Source of the DNA: Clostridiales bacterium
GTDB lineage: Bacteria > Bacillota > Clostridia > Lachnospirales > Lachnospiraceae
Direction: 5' to 3'
Length of the DNA stretch: 64,000 nucleotides
Assembly: GCA_018365455.1 (NCBI GenBank)
Contig: JAGZJZ010000016.1
Coordinates: forward strand, 62,001 to 126,000
The stretch's first letter is position 1. Each line of letters opens with the position of its first letter. The translations under genes and the position numbers were made by a program. Below, one piece after another: positions 61,118 to 64,000 of the stretch. Under the pieces are notes generated by a model. It had not been told where the DNA came from. It did no database searches and saw only the letters and a list, made by a program, of their open reading frames with translations.

Positions 61118-61795
61118 ATGGAACTATTATTTGATACAGCCAATTTAGAAGAGATTAAAAAGTACAGCCAGTATTATCCGATAACAGGGGTTACCAGCAA
61201 TCCCAGTATACTTAAGGCAGAGGGAAATGTGGATCTGTACGGCACGTTACGTGAAATCAGGAAAGTAATCGGCATGGAAAAGTCTCTCCATGTGCAGGTA
61301 CTTGCGGAAGATGCAGATGGAATGCTTAAAGAAGCAGAGGCGGTTTTGAAAAATGTAGATGATAAAGTGTTTATTAAAATCCCGGCTACGGAAGAGGGAT
61401 TAAAAGCGATGATGCTGTTAAAGTCTAAGGGAATCGGTGTTACAGCAACCGCCATTTATACCGAAATCCAGGGATTCATGGCGATTATGGCGGGGGCTGA
61501 TTTCATTGCACCCTACTGCAACCGCATGGAAAATCTGGATGTGGATTTTGAAGAAACGATTGCTGATTTCCGCCAGATGATTGAAGAAAATAATTCTTCC
61601 TGTAAGATTCTTGCAGCCAGTTTTAAGAATATACGCCAGGTGAACCGTGCTTTTACCGCTGGGGCACATACGGCTACGGTACAGCCGATGCTGATGCACA
61701 GTTCTTTTGAAATGGCGGCAGTGAAGAAAGCAGTGGATGACTTTAAAGCAGACTGGGCAGCAGTGAGAGGAGACGTCTCTCTTACGGATCTGTAG
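61118..61795 (+). CDS. Fructose-6-phosphate aldolase / transaldolase-like protein
   Basis: 225 aa, the short FSA/TalC type. MELLFDTANLEEIKKYSQYYPITGVTSNPSILKAEG, the Schiff-base lysine in KVFIKIPAT, GVTATAIYT, FIAPYCNRMENL and ILAASFKNIRQVNRAFTAGAHTATV are classic. It makes or cleaves fructose-6-phosphate or related ketose/DHA adducts. GAGGAGAT precedes the ATG. It lies under a consensus promoter beside the DeoR repressor and upstream of the second FGGY kinase, forming a ketose-phosphate route. Confidence 0.9.
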   Translation: MELLFDTANLEEIKKYSQYYPITGVTSNPSILKAEGNVDLYGTLREIRKVIGMEKSLHVQVLAEDADGMLKEAEAVLKNVDDKVFIKIPATEEGLKAMMLLKSKGIGVTATAIYTEIQGFMAIMAGADFIAPYCNRMENLDVDFEETIADFRQMIEENNSSCKILAASFKNIRQVNRAFTAGAHTATVQPMLMHSSFEMAAVKKAVDDFKADWAAVRGDVSLTDL

Positions 61796-61835
61796 AAGAT
61801 GTGTTTCGAATGAAAGCAGGAGAGAAGGTGACTTT

Positions 61836-63317
61836 ATGAAACAGTATTTGATTGCCCATGATTTGGGGACATCTGGAGACAAAGCCACGCTGTTTACCAC
61901 AGAAGGTGAAATGATCCGAAGCGCAGTGGTTTCCTATGACGTAGATTTCTTCGGTGACAATCGTGCTGAACAGAATCCTCAGGACTGGTGGAATGCTTTC
62001 TGTCAGGCTACGGGAGAAATTCTGGAAGGTATTGACCCGAACCAGGTTCTGGCAATTTCTTTCAGTGCCCAGATGCAGGGATGTCTGCCGGTAGATGAGC
62101 AGGGGATTCCTCTTCGGAAATCCATTATATGGGCGGATCAAAGAGCCGTGAAGGAAGCGGCAATATTAGAAGAAAAGCTGGGGGCAGACCACATCTATGA
62201 ATTGACCGGTCACAGGGTCAGCCCAAGCTACACGATTGAAAAGCTGATGTGGCTGAAAAAACATGAACCGGATATTTATCAGAAAACATATAAGGTACTT
62301 CAGGCAAAAGATTACATTATATTCCGCCTGACCGGAAAATTTGTTACGGATTATTCTGATGGTTCCGGTACCCAGGCAATGGATCTGAAAAAAATGGAAT
62401 GGTCCCGGGAAATACTGGCTGCTGCTGAAATAGACGTTGATAAATTCCCGGAGTTACATAACGCTACGGACATCGCAGGAAAGGTTACGGCACATGCTTC
62501 TTCTGCCTGCGGTCTGGGAGAGCATACCCTTGTAATCTGCGGTGGCGGGGACGGACCCTGTTCTGCAGTAGGTGCAGGCTGTGTAAAAGACGGGGAATTA
62601 TTTACTACCTTTGGCACCTCTGCCTGGATTGGCGGCACATCCACGGACCCCTTTGCAGACGAAGAGAAAGTATTGTTCTGCTTTGCCCATGTGATACCCG
62701 GAAAATACATGCCCTGCGGAACCATGCAGGCAGCAGGGAGTGCCTATTCCTATGTACGCCGCGTCATTTGTGACGGAGAAGACTATCATTTGCTGGATGA
62801 ACGGATGAAACGCTCCCCGGCAGGGGCAAAAGGGTTGATTTTCCTTCCCTATCTTCTCGGAGAGAGAAGCCCCAGGTGGAATTCCGATACCAGCGGAGCC
62901 TATCTTGGGATTCATCCGGAGCATACAAAGGATGATTATGTCCGTGCTGCGATGGAAGGCATCGCCATGAATCTGGAGTTGATTTTGAAGGCTTACCGCA
63001 GGAAAATGTCGGTTGATTCAATGATATTGACGGGAGGCGGAGCCAAAAGCCAGGTAAATGCCGGGATACTGGCTGATGTTATGCAGGTGGATTTTCAGGT
63101 GCCGGATCATGTGGAAGAAGCAACTTCCATTGGTGCAGCAATGATCGCCGGCGTGGGAGCCGGGGTATTTGGTAGTTTTGACGAGGTGGGCAAATTTCTG
63201 CATTTCCGTCAAAGGTATCAGGCAGACAGAGAAAAAGAAAACGTGTATGGCTTTGTAAAACAAAGATTTGAATTGGCTTATCAGGGGCTTTTACCTTTTT
63301 TTAAAGCTCATGAATGA
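61836..63317 (+). CDS. FGGY-family carbohydrate kinase (xylulokinase-like) 2
   Basis: 493 aa. Phosphate loop YLIAHDLGTSGDKATLFTTEG, substrate-side SFSAQMQGCLPVDEQGIPLRKSIIWADQRA, TFGTSAWIGG, GGGGDGPCSAVGAG-type linker and adenosine motif LTGGGAKSQVNAGILADVMQVDFQVPD. GAGAAGG before the ATG. It follows the aldolase by 40 bases, in the DeoR-controlled operon. It may phosphorylate the same ketose as kinase 1 under another regulator, or a different ketose. Confidence 0.9.
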   Translation: MKQYLIAHDLGTSGDKATLFTTEGEMIRSAVVSYDVDFFGDNRAEQNPQDWWNAFCQATGEILEGIDPNQVLAISFSAQMQGCLPVDEQGIPLRKSIIWADQRAVKEAAILEEKLGADHIYELTGHRVSPSYTIEKLMWLKKHEPDIYQKTYKVLQAKDYIIFRLTGKFVTDYSDGSGTQAMDLKKMEWSREILAAAEIDVDKFPELHNATDIAGKVTAHASSACGLGEHTLVICGGGDGPCSAVGAGCVKDGELFTTFGTSAWIGGTSTDPFADEEKVLFCFAHVIPGKYMPCGTMQAAGSAYSYVRRVICDGEDYHLLDERMKRSPAGAKGLIFLPYLLGERSPRWNSDTSGAYLGIHPEHTKDDYVRAAMEGIAMNLELILKAYRRKMSVDSMILTGGGAKSQVNAGILADVMQVDFQVPDHVEEATSIGAAMIAGVGAGVFGSFDEVGKFLHFRQRYQADREKENVYGFVKQRFELAYQGLLPFFKAHE

Positions 63318-63347
63318 TAGTACCATTAATTTTATATGTTATCCTGA

Positions 63348-63390
63348 GAAGGCGGTTTTGAGAGTAAGATTTCGAAACCGCCTTCTTTTT
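63348..63390 (+). terminator. Terminator of the aldolase/kinase operon
   Basis: Perfect 11-base arms GAAGGCGGTTT (63348-63358) and AAACCGCCTTC (63375-63385) with five T after. Confidence 0.92.
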
Positions 63391-63510
63391 ATTGAAATTT
63401 GTTCTGTTTTTTACAATCATCTTAATTCTGCCAGGGGCTTATTCTGCGCTCTGAAATTTATGTATATGGAGAATGGAGAAGCTATAAAAATAAAAAGATG
63501 AAAATAAAAT

Positions 63511-63540
63511 GTTTACAAATACTGTAAACGATGTTATATT
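63511..63540 (+). promoter_or_regulatory. Promoter with palindromic operator
   Basis: TTTACA (63512-63517) and TATATT (63535-63540) are 17 bases apart. The dyad GTTTACA-AATAC-TGTAAAC (63511-63529) covers the -35 box and part of the spacer, so the downstream regulator may repress itself. Confidence 0.7.
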
Positions 63541-63571
63541 GGGTTTATAAAATATTAGAACGGAGGAAACT

Positions 63572-64000
63572 ATGGATTACGGTAAATTCACATTGGAAGA
63601 GTTAAAGAAGGGATATCGGTTTGACAAGGATAAGGAAGTCTATGTCTGTATATATTGTGACCAGACTTTCCCGGCAGGGCAGATTTTTTCAATGGATGAT
63701 CATTTTTATATGGCAGAGCACGCAGTGGCTAAACATATTGCAAAAGAGCATGATGGCAGCTTTGAACGGCTGGTGAATGCAGATACGAAATACAATACAT
63801 TAACGCAAAATCAAAGAGAACTTATGACCTTATTTTATTCTGGGCTGACCGACAGTGAGATTGCTAAAAAATCCGGAATTTCCGATTCTACGGTCAGACG
63901 GCAGAGATTTACATTCCGTGAAAAAGCAAAACAGGCCAGACTATACCTTGCAGTTTATGAACAGGTGTTTGAAGATCATACGGATAATGAAAATGCGTTT
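63572..64000 (+). CDS. Zinc-finger/LuxR-HTH regulator, DUF2087-type (partial)
   Basis: 143 codons to the window edge. Near residues 24-60 is a C2H2-like pattern: VCIYCDQTF then HAVAKHIAKEH. An HTH follows (LTDSEIAKKSGISDSTVRRQRFTFREKAKQARLYLAVYEQVFED), LuxR-like. This matches regulators that carry a C-terminal DUF2087 domain, which would lie beyond the window. GGAGGAAAC precedes ATG 63572. The palindrome at 63511-63529 is the likely operator. No partner gene is visible. Confidence 0.75.
   Translation, partial: MDYGKFTLEELKKGYRFDKDKEVYVCIYCDQTFPAGQIFSMDDHFYMAEHAVAKHIAKEHDGSFERLVNADTKYNTLTQNQRELMTLFYSGLTDSEIAKKSGISDSTVRRQRFTFREKAKQARLYLAVYEQVFEDHTDNENAF

Overview
The window looks like a chromosomal stretch of a gut-type Lachnospiraceae (Clostridia, Bacillota). 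The basis is moderate-to-low GC, strong GGAGG ribosome sites, sigma-A-type promoters, and repeated 'YesM/YesN histidine kinase + AraC-type response regulator + ATPase-less sugar ABC importer + glycosidase' modules typical of Blautia/Ruminococcus-like glycan degraders. The genus is an inference; no rRNA or tRNA gene was seen.

Layout. (1) 1-10.5 kb, fucosyl-glycan use: end of a permease, fucose mutarotase (fucU), a kinase/regulator pair on the minus strand, then a divergent importer (two permeases, lipoprotein) and an intracellular GH95 alpha-L-fucosidase. (2) 10.5-22.3 kb, accessory genes: a lone tyrosine recombinase nested in two kinds of flanking repeats, a small HD-GYP protein, MerR, WYL and GyrI-like proteins, a MarR-controlled heterodimeric ABC exporter, and small membrane proteins. 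(3) 22.3-31 kb, alpha-galactoside use: kinase/regulator pair, LplABC-type importer without ATPase, GH4 alpha-galactosidase. (4) 31.2-47.3 kb, a distinctly AT-richer block of thirteen genes on the plus strand: four esterase-type hydrolases, its own kinase/regulator pair and importer, two adjacent NIF3-like paralogs, a P-loop kinase and a GH13_18-type sugar phosphorylase. This looks transferred and is the best candidate for an undescribed catabolic system, possibly for acylated alpha-glucosides such as acyl-sucroses. (5) 47.3-53.8 kb, an orphan sensor kinase, a MarR/NmrA pair with clear tandem operators, a cyclase-family hydrolase, a decayed AAA-ATPase gene, a DUF2935 protein and a response-regulator remnant. 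(6) 53.9-63.3 kb, polyol/ketose use: two SDR dehydrogenases, ROK and DeoR repressors, two FGGY sugar kinases, a GPH symporter and a fructose-6-phosphate-aldolase-type transaldolase. (7) 63.5 kb to the end: start of a zinc-finger/LuxR-HTH regulator whose promoter carries a palindrome.

Together the genes describe a cell that senses extracellular oligosaccharides with membrane kinases, imports them through ABC systems that must borrow a shared ATPase, and breaks them down in the cytoplasm. Repeats sit in all three kinase/regulator junctions (a 13-bp tandem array, a dispersed ~30-bp repeat, a 133-bp MITE-like element). All positions and motifs were read by eye; family names come from motif recognition, not database searches.
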